Shown here: one piece after another, positions 12,383-23,156 of the stretch
How positions within the stretch are numbered: position 1 is the first letter of the stretch
How the letters are laid out: every line of letters begins with the position of its first letter
Source of the DNA: Oehlia diaphana
Lineage: Eukaryota; Glomeromycota; Glomeromycetes; Glomerales; Glomeraceae
Direction: 5' to 3'
NCBI GenBank assembly: GCA_003833135.1
Contig: QZLH01000454.1
Location: 20,124-84,123, forward strand
Length of the DNA stretch: 64,000 nucleotides
Notes under the pieces: generated by a model
The model's input: only the letters and a program-made list of their open reading frames with translations
Database searches by the model: none
What the model was told of the DNA's origin: nothing
Made by a program: the position numbers and the translations under genes

Positions 12383-13525
12383 ATGTCTGGAGTGTTTCTT
12401 AAAGAACAAAGTTATGGAAAAGATCAAGTTAGATTAGTTAAGGTTATGCGTACGGGCAAATGGCATGAAATTGTAGAACTTACGGTAATGCATAAATTAT
12501 TTAGTTGTATTAGGTGTTTTAAGCAAGTTAAATATAATAATACTTTTTGTTTAAATAGATTCGTGTTCTTTTAGAAGGCGACTTTGCCGACTCTTATACA
12601 AAAGCTGATAATTCGCTCATTGTCGCAACGGATACGATGAAAAATACTATTTATATTCTTGCTAAACAATCTTCTAATGTTAATCGTATTGAAGTTTTTG
12701 CCACAGAAATTGGACAACATTTTATTTCAACTTATTCACATGTATCCAAAGCTAATGTTTGGATAAGTAAACATAAGTGGACAAGAATGCTTGTTAATGG
12801 AAAATTACATGATCATTCTTTTTTAAGAGATGGTGAGGAAACTCGAAACACTAAAGTCGTTATTACAAAGAAAGGTGGACCAAATGATGTGACTATTGAA
12901 ATTAAGTCAGGCCTTAAGGATATGTTGGTGTTAAAAACTACCGGTTCAGCATTCTACGGATTCTTGAGAGATAAATGTTAAGTTGAATATCTTTATATCT
13001 CTTTGTATAAAATCCTTTTATCTTATTTTTTTCTCCTATGTATAGATACAACTCTTCAAGAGACTAATGACCGTATCTTTTCAACCAGTGTAGATGCAAC
13101 TTGGACTTATAACATTTCTAATATATCTTTGGTTTCACAAATTCCTTTTGACGATATTTTTGATTCAATTAGACAAATTACTTTAGATACTTTTGCTACA
13201 CACAATAGTCCTTCGGTGCAAGCAACTTTATATCTTATGGCTAAAATTGCTTTAGAAAAATTTCAACAACTTAGTTCTATTCATTATGAATTACCAAATA
13301 AGCATTATTTTACTTATGATCTTGATAGATTTGGATTAAAAAATACTGGAAAAGACACTGATATTTACTATCCTGTAGCTGACCCAGCAGGTAAATATTA
13401 ATATATTTTTTTTACCCTCATCTTAAACTAAATTTTTTCTCTCTTTCTTTCTTTCTTTTTTTTTTTTTTTGAAAAAAATAGGTTTAATAACTGCAACTAT
13501 TGCAAGAACTAAACCAAAATTGTAA
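12383..13525 (+). CDS. UOX: Urate oxidase (uricase)
   Basis: Oxidises urate to 5-hydroxyisourate in purine degradation, normally in peroxisomes. Four exons, 12383-12484, 12559-12976, 13046-13390 and 13482-13525, join to 302 residues, the usual family length. Residues matching the Aspergillus flavus active site are present: Lys13, Thr58 in VATDTMKN, Phe166 and Arg183 (in GFLRDKY and NDRIFST), Gln232 in SVQATLY and His260 in LPNKHY. SVDATW is the family signature just after Arg183. The protein ends RTKPKL, so the C-terminal tripeptide is PKL rather than canonical SKL/SRL. The last exon is only 14 codons and follows a long CTTT/T-tract intron; it restores the GLITATIARTK tail expected of uricases. 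Confidence 0.95.
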
Positions 13526-13975
13526 TTAGATACAATAAATAATTTATTATTATTTTCTGCATATTATTGATAAATCTCAATAATAAAATCATAAATATCT
13601 TTATTTACTTATAAACATTGAAATATTGAAATGGTGGTTTAAATATACATCTCTCTCAAGAATACTAACCAATAAAATAAGGTCAATTAAAAGAAATATT
13701 ATAAAGTCTTTCTTTGTATAGCTTACCTTTAATAAAATTTATTTCAATGTATTATAAACTTTAATAAACAACACAATTTTCAATAATCAATATAATAAGT
13801 TGATATCAACTTATTTATAAATAAATATTATTTAAAAAATCAATACAAGAAAATTAAATTAGTAATCTATATGTAATATAATTAATTCTAAATATAATCT
13901 AATCTAGTTATATATTCTATATTAAAATCTCTATTCAAAAAATTCTTTTTCCTTACCTTTCCTTTTACCAGCTCT
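13526..13975. other. Intergenic spacer, uricase to F-box gene
   Basis: AT-rich spacer between convergent stop codons. Several AATAAA-like words follow the uricase stop and could serve 3' processing. No ORF of interest seen. Confidence 0.6.
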
Positions 13976-14710
13976 TTAATTTACATTAAAAGCATAAGGA
14001 AAGAAATATACATATTGATCTTGCCATTTATATTTATATATTTCATCCATAAATTCATTAACCTCTTCTTTTTTCTCTTTAACCCAATTGTCTCTTTCTT
14101 GTTTATTCTCAAAACTATAATATTTGGTTTTAATTGAATGTAAATCATCCGACCAATAAAGTTTTTCATCTCTTTTATGGTATGGTAAACATTCTAATAA
14201 TTCTTTTGGTAAATTTGGCATAGTCATTTTAATGTATGAAATACTATAAAGCATATAAATATTATTTTTTATAAAAATGTATACATTTTTTTAAATTAGT
14301 ATAAATACATTTAAGCTATAATGAATTATTCAAAAAAAAAAAAAAAAATCTTACCTGACAGTTTTTCTTTCGATACATTCTTTACAACAAAATCTACTGA
14401 ATTCCCAATATCTACAACCAAACAAATCTTTTTTTTCAATTTTAATTTTACAAATACTACATTTATCAGCTAACAAAGTAAACCAAATATATTCTTGTTC
14501 ACTCATAAATTTTGATGGTGGTAATGAAGGATAAGGTAAAATTGGATCAAATGAAAGAACTCTTGAACATGTCCAAACTTTTTGTATAGAAACAGCTTTT
14601 GTCCATAAAATTTTACGATACAATTTACAAACGAGAGTTAATGTGTAGAGATCTTTAACATATAAATGAATACAAATTTCCAAAAAAATTTCAGGTGGAA
14701 TTTTTTCCAT
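13976..14710 (-). CDS. F-box protein with Cys-rich segment
   Basis: Two exons, 14710-14355 and 14243-13976, join through a CAG|GTAAGA donor and TTTATAG acceptor to 207 residues. The N-terminus (about residues 3-45) fits an F-box: IPPEIFLEICIHL, then KDLYTLTLVCKLYRKIL. F-box proteins bind Skp1 and present substrates to SCF ubiquitin ligases. Residues about 80-117 contain CSIC, then GC, then FCCKEC, a spacing that suggests a zinc site. The C-terminal exon is Lys/Glu/Trp/Tyr-rich and unrecognised. Glomeromycotan genomes carry very large F-box families, so the substrate cannot be guessed. Confidence 0.8.
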
Positions 14711-15136
14711 CGTGTGGACGGGGTATGAAAAGGATTAAAATTAAGGTTCCAAGTCGGTTTTTATACAGAATATATTTCACTAATAGATTATTCCATTTTT
14801 GTAAAACCCGAATTAAATATTGGTCAGTGACCTTTCGGGTCCTTGCTTTGTCCAACATTTCTTACATCACGTTTATGTAAATCAGAAAATTGCTTATATA
14901 ATATTTAATCGATGATCAGCAACGTTGCTTGTTTAATTTCTTAATTTCTCGAATATTGATTGGTTGAAATACATAAGTTCCATTGGAACAATATATATAA
15001 ATTATTTTGAATTTTAATTCTATTATTACATATTTATATAAACTAATTAGATTCTTTATTAAAAAATTATTTGATAATTTAAGATGTAAGTTATTTGTTT
15101 AACAATCTAATTGTTAAAACAAAAATCATATGCTAT
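14711..15136. other. Promoter-containing spacer upstream of the F-box gene
   Basis: 426 bp between the F-box start and the stop of the upstream glycosyltransferase gene. It must hold the F-box promoter and the glycosyltransferase 3' UTR. No repeat or further ORF with coding character was seen. Confidence 0.5.
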
Positions 15137-16973
15137 TTAAAATGGAATTGGGATTTCAGCATCAGGAAATTCCTCTAACACTTTAACATTTGATAGACCC
15201 CTGAGTACAGGATCTGCAGGACAACCACCTACAGGTGCATAATGTACAATATAATCACCACGAACATATCTATCAGGGAAAGTATTTAATGAATGATCAT
15301 CATATTCCAAATTCAAAACCTATGGTAAAGTAAATTAGAATAAAAACTTCAAAATTCAAATGCAAGAATTCTTAGTACTTACATTTTTTCTCCAGTATGG
15401 ATGTCTAATAGCATCACGCATGGCTTCCTGTTCTAAACTACCAGCGTAAGAAAAATCATATCTAGGTTGTATTCCACGTCTAAGAAGATCTCTAGTCCAA
15501 GCAGAATTTTTAATTAAGAAAACACCAGCATTAATCATTTTATCATTAATAGGTCTGGCTACAATAATATTAATTTTTTCAAACTCTTCCTTTCCGCCAA
15601 CTTTTTCTTCGCACATTTCCAGAAAGCGTTCAACAGTAAGAGATCTATTAACGAAAATAGCGTCCATATCAAGCCATATTAACCATTCATAATAGGGCAA
15701 AAGTTTTTCTATGGCATCGATTTTACCCCAAACTGGTCTTCTATCATGATAAAGTTGTTGTGCAAATTCAGTTGAACGAGACACGAATGCGTAACCATGC
15801 ATTTCGGCATATTCCCGTTTATTCTTTGCAGAAAGAGATCCAGCTTCTAACATACAATTATCTTTATATAAGAAACTACTTGTTACTATAGCTACATTTG
15901 GTCTTAATTTGGATGCTGTCTCCTTTGAGAATATTTTAAGATCAGAGCGAGCATTACAAGGAAGTGTTGTTGGAATGTTAAGTTCATTTTTAATTTGTTT
16001 AATTTCCACATCTTGATAAATATGACCAATTGCAACAACACAATCAGCACACTCAATACTAGTTATTGTATTTGGCCATTCTATTATACTTATTGGATCA
16101 TTAATAAAAATCAAATCGCTCGGAATTTTTTTGTTTGGATATTTCTTATGATAAAAGTACAGACTTGATAAAATACTTGTATGGTTTAATTTAAATTTCA
16201 AATTATCGAGAATTGGTTGTATTGCTGATGCCCCTATTATTACTGCCATGTTTTCCGTTCTGTTAGAATTGAATGACCCCCAAACCAATTTTTGTGTATC
16301 CGTTACTAGTGTTGAAATTTTATTTTTAATTTTTTCGAGATTTATCATAGTAAATGTGTCTATTATTACTAAATGATCAAATGTTGTACATTCTTCTTGT
16401 AACGATTTAGCCTGAATATATTTAAAGCGGGATTAGATTTTAGTGAAATGAAGTGACATCACATGAATTTTATCACGTGACACTAATGAAACATATATCG
16501 AAACTTACGTTTTCCAGTAAATAATGGTGTAGGTCATCACTATGTTGAATATCAATTTCAATAATATCATTAAACTCCCATTTTTCGGCCGTATACGAAT
16601 GTAGAACACTCATTTCAATTTTCTCTGATTTATTTACCAAGAATCTATAAAAAATTTCAGTTGTGTCTTGTTTCATGCAAGGAATTAAATTATCTGTGAT
16701 ACCAAATAATTCTTCCCTCATTAGCAAACGTTTGTCAACTTGTTCCAATTGTGAAAAAATAAACAATGCTATTTTATAATGCGGACATGTCATATTCTGT
16801 ACTGAATTATCAATAAATGGAATTTTCGGAGAATATTCATTATCGTTAACATAATAATTATTATAAGATATTATGAATAAAAATAATATAAATGCCGTAA
16901 TTAAGAAATGATATAATTTTATTTTACGAAATGTGTAATATGTCAAATAATTTGATCGTTCCTCAGTTCCCAT
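15137..16973 (-). CDS. GT34-type glycosyltransferase, type II Golgi membrane protein
   Basis: Three exons, 16973-16509, 16411-15383 and 15319-15137, all joined in phase 0, give 558 residues. A cytosolic tail (TFRKIKLYH) precedes one membrane segment at about residues 22-38 (FLITAFILFLFIISY), typical of Golgi enzymes. The C-terminal half carries the GT34 landmarks: KREYAEMHGYAFV, RPVWGKIDAIEKLLPYYEWL, the metal-binding DxD in WLIWLDMDAIFVN (about residues 403-405), NAGVFLIKNSAWTRDLL, LEQEAMRD and IVHYAPVGGCP. GT34 includes yeast Mnn10/Mnn11 mannosyltransferases and galactomannan galactosyltransferases; the donor here is not determined. The N-terminal half (about 60-330) is not part of a standard GT34 and resembles a degenerate GT31-like unit (see findings). 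Confidence 0.88.
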
Positions 16974-18568
16974 CTTTCGAATAGATTTTAATTTTAATAA
17001 AGTTTAACAAGGGAGAAAAAAGAATCACATTGAACCAATTTGAATCATCTAACAAGTATTTATATTAAATGTACTGTACGGTTGGAAAATGCATTCACGA
17101 TCCACAAATACTAATGAATTTTTTTGCTATTGAAATTGACTAATAATATCTGGTCATACCATAATTCTGCTATTACTACATATGTGAATATGATTTATCA
17201 TACATATGATTGTTTTTTTAGTAGACAAAAGAACTAATTCGTACTACGAGGTAGGATGCGTATATGTGCATTTGTTTATTGTTTTCTTTATCTTTCTTTA
17301 AAAAATAAATACTACAAGTATTAATAGAAGTTTCCTAATAGATTTTCTTGTTTATGCTTTAATTAATTAATTTTTGCATTTCATTAGAATTTAAAATTTC
17401 CATTTGAAGGGCAGTAGTACATTAAAAGAATGACGATTGGAAAATTATTATAGTGATGAAAGATCATTACATTATTATTGGTCACTTTTTTTTTAAAAAA
17501 GCTATAATTGGCTACAGTCTATTTACAATTTAAAATGTGTCATTGCGTCAACCTTGAAACACAAATGTGGTAAAGCGTATTAGTTAGTACATTATCTCAT
17601 CGAATAGATGAAAATTTCTCCACTTACCCTTCCCGCGGCGCCAGAACAAGATTTAGAGACTATTGCACTTACATATATAAGTCTATATAAAATTAAGGCA
17701 ATACTATAATAAGTAAAAGCTCATTAAAGGTACAAAACTCATTTATTATTCTAACTGCGCTTTTAACAATTTTTTTTTTTTTATTACAAATCTACAATAA
17801 CCTCCAATTCAATGTTCAATCCAAATCCAATTCAATTGAATTCCCCATTGTAAATCCTTTACCATATTTGCAATGAAACAGGATGAAATTTCTTGTCACA
17901 ATGAGACACATATTTTGACGGCAACGTAACTTTAGATTTCCGCAATTTGATAGTAAGCAAACTTTGAGTTTAGTGGAACTTCATTTGACATTTTAGAATG
18001 GATGATCTTAATTAACAACTCATTCTCCCTCATTTCGAAGCAAATTTATATATAATACAGTTACAATACAGAGCTTGAAATAATATTCTTGAAGTTCAAA
18101 TCTATTTTTCTCGATTGATAAAATATAAAAAACAGAATAAGATTAGATATATTAACTGAATTATAAAAATAAAAAAAAACTAAAAAGAAAATTAAATTTA
18201 CTAGTTATTAAAATTAAAAAAAAACCATATATGCAAGAAAAAATTGAAAAAAAAGTAGATAAACCAAAAAAATTATTTATATTATTTTTGTAATCTATAG
18301 AACATGCAAGAATTTATTAGATTAAAAATAGTAAAAAATAAATTTCCTTCACAAATAAAAATCTAATTTCCTAAATTCTCACTCCATTTATTTCCAAAAG
18401 TTAAACTATTTACATAATTTATATAGTAACAAATAGTATTAAAATTTAAAATAAATTATTTTAACATCCAATAATCTGATTTTGATAATTGTTATACTAT
18501 TCAATTTATTTTATTAAAAGGAATCAAATAATGACTAATATTTGAATTCATATAATTTCTTAATTTAC
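16974..18568. other. AT-rich intergenic DNA
   Basis: Upstream region of the glycosyltransferase gene followed by low-complexity A/T sequence. A less AT-biased patch around 17600-17640 contains a short ORF beginning MKISPLTLPAAPEQDLET, without splice signals or homology I recognise. Otherwise nothing supported. Confidence 0.5.
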
Positions 18569-18821
18569 ACTGGGTGTTCATACATGTTTACGTGACTTTA
18601 TTAAAGAGTTATGTAAAAAAAATTTAAAATAAATATAATTTTAAAAATGTGTGCTGTTCTACAAATTTACTTGAAGCATCAAAGTTGATTTTGAATGTCG
18701 ATTTTGATTTATTTAACAAATTCTTTTTTTTTTTGTTTTTTTGTTAAAATTTAATTCTACCCAACATTAAATGATCAGCGTAGAAACTTTACTTTTGAAA
18801 ACCCGTGTTTGAACACCACCC
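18569..18821. mobile_element. Possible MITE with GGTGTTCA terminal inverted repeats
   Basis: A left end TGGGTGTTCATACATG at about 18571 is matched in inverted orientation by CGTGTTTGAACACCACCC ending at 18821, with a few mismatches. The 250-bp interior has no ORF. Non-autonomous DNA element is the simplest reading; no clear target duplication was found. Confidence 0.4.
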
Positions 18822-20157
18822 GCGAAATTATCTAAAAAAATTATATTTAAAAAAAAAAAATTTTTATAATAATAAAAAATTTGTACAGTATATACTGTAA
18901 ATATTATTTATTACATTTAGTTTACTTATAAAAATAAATTTTAATATACTAATTATATAATTCTAATCAGAATTACAGCCATTTTAGTGTAAAGTAACAG
19001 GTTACAACTAGTAAAGTTTAATAAAATATTGATATTTAAATTAAATAAATAATTTTTTTTTAAAAAAAAAAATAATTACTGTTTTATAAATTAATATATA
19101 AATATATTTAAAATAATAGATTTCATTAGCTTTTATTTTTTTTTATTTTTACAAATCACTTAATATAATAAATAAATAATCTATTACTACATAATATATA
19201 AATATAAAGAAAATCTATATATAATATTCATCAGTCACTTATCTTATTACTAATAACTAATTAAATGTAATTTATCATCAGTAAAATATTGTTTATATGC
19301 ATTACTTATTATTTAATATTAGTCATATAATCTGAAATAATTATTAGCTTTTATTTATTTAATATTAAACTAATTATAATATATATTATTCAATAAAAAG
19401 TATTTATACTTAATATCTATTTAAAATATACTTAATTTTCTTATTTTATATTTAAAATATACTAAAAATTATATTTGCACTTAAATTATAATTAATATAT
19501 AGTATTTAACTCATCAGAAATATTTGCTGATTAAGTTGGTTAAGTGAAATATTTTGGAGATTTCTATTTATGAATACATAGACTAATTACCATTAATAAA
19601 TGTGATCTTTATGAAGGTAAATAAAAAAAAAATTAATATATACTTAAATTATATTTAATTTCTACCTATTAATATTGACTAATGCTAGTATAATAAAATT
19701 ACTTGCAATAGATTTAATAATACCCTATTTTTAAATATATTTTAATTAAAATACTTTTTATAGGGATTACTGTATATAACAAAAAAATTGCTAAAATAAT
19801 TTTTTTTTAATTCAAAAATTATATAATTTACTATATATTTATTAAAAAAAATAAGTTATAAATATAAATAATTATTTATATTATAATACTAATAAGATAT
19901 AATTTATAAAGAAAAAAAAATTTTAAATATCTTTTATTTATATTAGATAAAAATTACTTTATATATTATATCAGAATTTCAGAAATTTTTAAAATAAATT
20001 ATAAGTTATATTTTTAGCAAATTGGCTTATTTTTTAAAAATTAAAATTAAAATTATATAATTTTTTAGTATTTAGTATAAATTATAATTGACTTTGATTA
20101 TAATAAATTTATTTGTATTAAAATTTTAATATACTTTACAAAAACTTAAAATTTACA
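18822..20157. other. Extremely AT-rich intergenic DNA
   Basis: Almost pure A/T with homopolymer runs. I see no gene or element here. Confidence 0.6.
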
Positions 20158-20301
20158 ATAATATTATTTCAATATTATATTAATATTATTTTAATATTAT
20201 TTTAATATACTTTGAATGTTACTTAATATAATATTATAATAATATTAAAATAACATTAAAATAATACTGAATAATATCAAAATAATATTGAAATGATATT
20301 A
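20158..20301. repeat. AT-rich palindrome
   Basis: The left arm beginning AATATTATTTCAATATTAT is matched in reverse complement by the right arm ATAATATTGAAATGATATT, with TAATATTATTTTAATATTA-like words between. It uses the same vocabulary (ATATCATTTCAATATT) as the larger palindromic element at 21908 and may be an older relative. Confidence 0.5.
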
Positions 20302-20869
20302 AATTTAACTTAAATATGTTATTTTGATATGTTATTTCTATATATTAATACATCTTAACATTACATTTGTTCCAACATTAATATTCTGAATATATAAAAT
20401 AGTTGTCAATTATATATACTTATAAAAAATGCAGTGTCAGATATCATTAATCTTATTGACCTTTTATTTATATACTATATAAAAGAAAAAAATAAAGTTC
20501 CTCAATAAAAATGTTACCATCACATGACTCTGATGCTAATCATTTTTTAAATTGTAAAGTATTAATACTACTATTGAGACTGACAAAAAAATGAGTCAAT
20601 TGATCACAAATCACAGATAAATGATGCAATTTTAAAGGTTATATATTTAAATAAGGCAAATTTTGTGATGAGTAATAATAAATACATAGTATACAGTAAC
20701 TTTATACAGAACTTATAGTCTGATTTAATAAATCATATACAAAGCTGATGCTTAGTTCTAGAATGAATGTTTAACTGATTAGAACATGCTAAAAAACATA
20801 CATATACATGAAGAACTTATTTTACACCAGAAGAAATTAAAAGTTTTTAAAAAATTTAATGGTCACAGA

Positions 20870-21265
20870 CCTTGTAATAACTGAAAATTAATCGACGGAT
20901 AAATAATTAACCGATGGGTAAACATTTAACCGAAGGAATAATATTTAATTGGAATAGTTAAAAGAAATGATAGAATATAGTTATACAATATTATTTATAG
21001 TTATTTATTTTTAGAATAATTTTATTTATAATTTAGTTTAGTTTAGTCACGAGATAGTCACATGATAATATAAAAAAGATAGAAAATAGTAGAAATAGTT
21101 TTCTTAAATTGTTATAAAAAGGAGTGGTTTTCGATAAGATTTCCACAGTTCAGTTAATTTTTTTTTTTAGTTTTTAATTTTAATAAAGGTAATAAATAAT
21201 TAAATTCATCAACAAATCTTAACACATTCTTTTTGCCGTTTTCTTATAAGTAAAACGTGCCACAA
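20870..21265 (+). mobile_element. Possible solo LTR
   Basis: The segment begins near TGTAATAACTG (20873) and ends near GTGCCACA (21264), TG...CA-type ends. Inside are four degenerate repeats of about 20 bp with the core TTAACCGAnGGATAAA (20890-20955), a TATA-like GTTATAAAAAGGAGTGG (21112) and AATAAAGGTAATAAATAA (21182) resembling a polyadenylation region. No matching target-site duplication or internal retroelement ORF was seen, so this is tentative. Confidence 0.3.
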
Positions 21266-21689
21266 TAATTTTATTATTGGTTAATAAATAAAATGTGGAG
21301 AAACTATCGCAAATTGAAATTCTAGTAAGAAATTTTAATTTTTTTGTTATAATTTTTGTTCTAACCAAGCGATGTTATTTTAAGAACTCTCACCACGTCA
21401 GTGGCAACATACAATAAATTTTTATCCTATGAGCGGCGGGTGTCACAACCTCATAATAGAATAATTAAAATTTTAATTTCAAGAATTCTTCTTTATATAG
21501 TTATTGATATTAGTATTTTTCTTTTGACAATTGTAACCTACTACTATACTTAAAGTGAAAAAAAAATAAATAAATATAATAATATCATTAACTGAAAGGA
21601 AAAATATAAAGAATCTAAAGGAGCCATTTTTAAATAAATGGCATAATAATTAAATTCCTATATCTAAAATCAATGATTTAATCTGATAT

Positions 21690-21907
21690 ATGTTGATTTT
21701 CTTACATATATTTTATATTTCTACATTATTTATTACCATTTTTACATTAATTTATAATATAAAAGATGACACAACTTGTGAATATCATGAAGATGCTGAT
21801 GCATTATTGATTAATTTTACAAAACCTTTACCTGGTGTTGTAAGATCTACTAATGAAATTAATAATGAAAGAAATATTCTGATATCATATGGCAGTAATA
21901 ATAAGAT
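21690..21907 (+). pseudogene. DUF2283-like ORF, 5' part, interrupted by palindromic element
   Basis: The ORF from the ATG at 21690 starts with a hydrophobic stretch, which may be non-coding leader, then gives CEYHEDADALLINFTKP, VVRSTNEI and ILISYGSNNKI. This follows the DUF2283 pattern (YDeeADaLYI.f...., then a 'dyd.dGkIvgieIL.aS' half). The reading frame runs into the terminal inverted repeat of the element at 21908. DUF2283 is a small domain of unknown function. The 3' half appears at 22953, beyond the assembly gap. Confidence 0.45.
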
Positions 21908-22322
21908 CTTTACAGAAACTTTAAGTTTTCAAGTGATATCATTTCGATATCATTTCGATATTATTTTAATATAGATTTAATATTGATACGATATCGAAAT
22001 AAAGTATTATCATTTCGATATCATTTCAATATTAAATCGACATCAAAATGATATCAAAATAATAATAGAAATGACATCGAAATAACATCTTTAAGTTTAA
22101 TTTAAAGATATCATTTCGATATCATTTTAATTATCATTTCGATATCATTTTGATGTCGATTTAATATTGAAATGATATCGAAATGATAATACTTTATTTC
22201 GATATCGTATCAATATTAAATCTATATTAAAATAATATCGAAATGATATCAAAATGATACCGTTAAGATAAACTTAACGATATCGATTCTATATTGATTA
22301 AAAATGTTAAGTTTCTGTAAAG
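21908..22322. mobile_element. Long palindromic MITE with CTTTACAGAAACTT ends
   Basis: A 415-bp element whose ends are CTTTACAGAAACTT at 21908 and AAGTTTCTGTAAAG at 22322. Internally the arms continue to pair: 22001-22060 and 22140-22200 are near-perfect reverse complements, with ATCATTTCGATATCATTTCA words, around an unpaired centre near 22085-22125. No ORF is inside. It lies within the DUF2283-like ORF. Confidence 0.75.
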
Positions 22323-22341
22323 TAATAGAGTTCATGTTCAA

Positions 22342-22770
22342 NNNNNNNNNNNNNNNNNNNNNNNNNNNNNNNNNNNNNNNNNNNNNNNNNNNNNNNNNNN
22401 NNNNNNNNNNNNNNNNNNNNNNNNNNNNNNNNNNNNNNNNNNNNNNNNNNNNNNNNNNNNNNNNNNNNNNNNNNNNNNNNNNNNNNNNNNNNNNNNNNNN
22501 NNNNNNNNNNNNNNNNNNNNNNNNNNNNNNNNNNNNNNNNNNNNNNNNNNNNNNNNNNNNNNNNNNNNNNNNNNNNNNNNNNNNNNNNNNNNNNNNNNNN
22601 NNNNNNNNNNNNNNNNNNNNNNNNNNNNNNNNNNNNNNNNNNNNNNNNNNNNNNNNNNNNNNNNNNNNNNNNNNNNNNNNNNNNNNNNNNNNNNNNNNNN
22701 NNNNNNNNNNNNNNNNNNNNNNNNNNNNNNNNNNNNNNNNNNNNNNNNNNNNNNNNNNNNNNNNNNNNNN
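22342..22770. other. Assembly gap (429 N)
   Basis: Unknown bases. The two flanks share a 182-bp identical block (22141-22322 and 22771-22952), so the gap sits where an assembler would fail on the palindromic element. Confidence 0.99.
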
Positions 22771-22952
22771 GATATCATTTTGATGTCGATTTAATATTGA
22801 AATGATATCGAAATGATAATACTTTATTTCGATATCGTATCAATATTAAATCTATATTAAAATAATATCGAAATGATATCAAAATGATACCGTTAAGATA
22901 AACTTAACGATATCGATTCTATATTGATTAAAAATGTTAAGTTTCTGTAAAG
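22771..22952. mobile_element. Second copy (right part) of the palindromic MITE
   Basis: Identical over 182 bp to 22141-22322, including the right terminal AAGTTTCTGTAAAG, but followed by different flanking DNA (ATAGTATTAATT here, TAATAGAGTTCATG at the first copy). Either a second element, a second gene copy bearing the element, or a scaffolding artefact. Confidence 0.75.
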
Positions 22953-23156
22953 ATAGTATTAATTGAAATATTAAAAGTATCAGAATTATTACATTACTAT
23001 TTATTTGATACTCAGTCAACATTAAATAGCAAACCACTATCTAATTTTTATTCTATTTACTATAAAAATTATTATAAATTAATAGTATATTTCATTGATA
23101 TCAATTTATTTAATATTCCATCTATTAGATATCAAAAAAAAAGAAAAGGACTTTGA
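22953..23156 (+). pseudogene. DUF2283-like ORF, 3' part
   Basis: Immediately after the element a 67-codon open frame reads IVLIEILKVSELLHYYLFD..., ending in RYQKKRKGL and a TGA at 23154-23156. IVLIEILKVSELL matches the second half of DUF2283 ('GkIvgieIL.aS..l'). Joined at AAG-AT from the left part it would complete the domain, but the intervening gap prevents proof that both parts belong to one gene. Confidence 0.4.

Noticed and set aside
17608..17710. Short ORF starting MKISPLTLPAAPEQ near a GC-richer patch
   Set aside because: About 34 codons, no splice sites, no recognised domain; too little to call a gene.
22304..22783. Open frames made mostly of unknown residues
   Set aside because: They span the assembly gap and carry no information.
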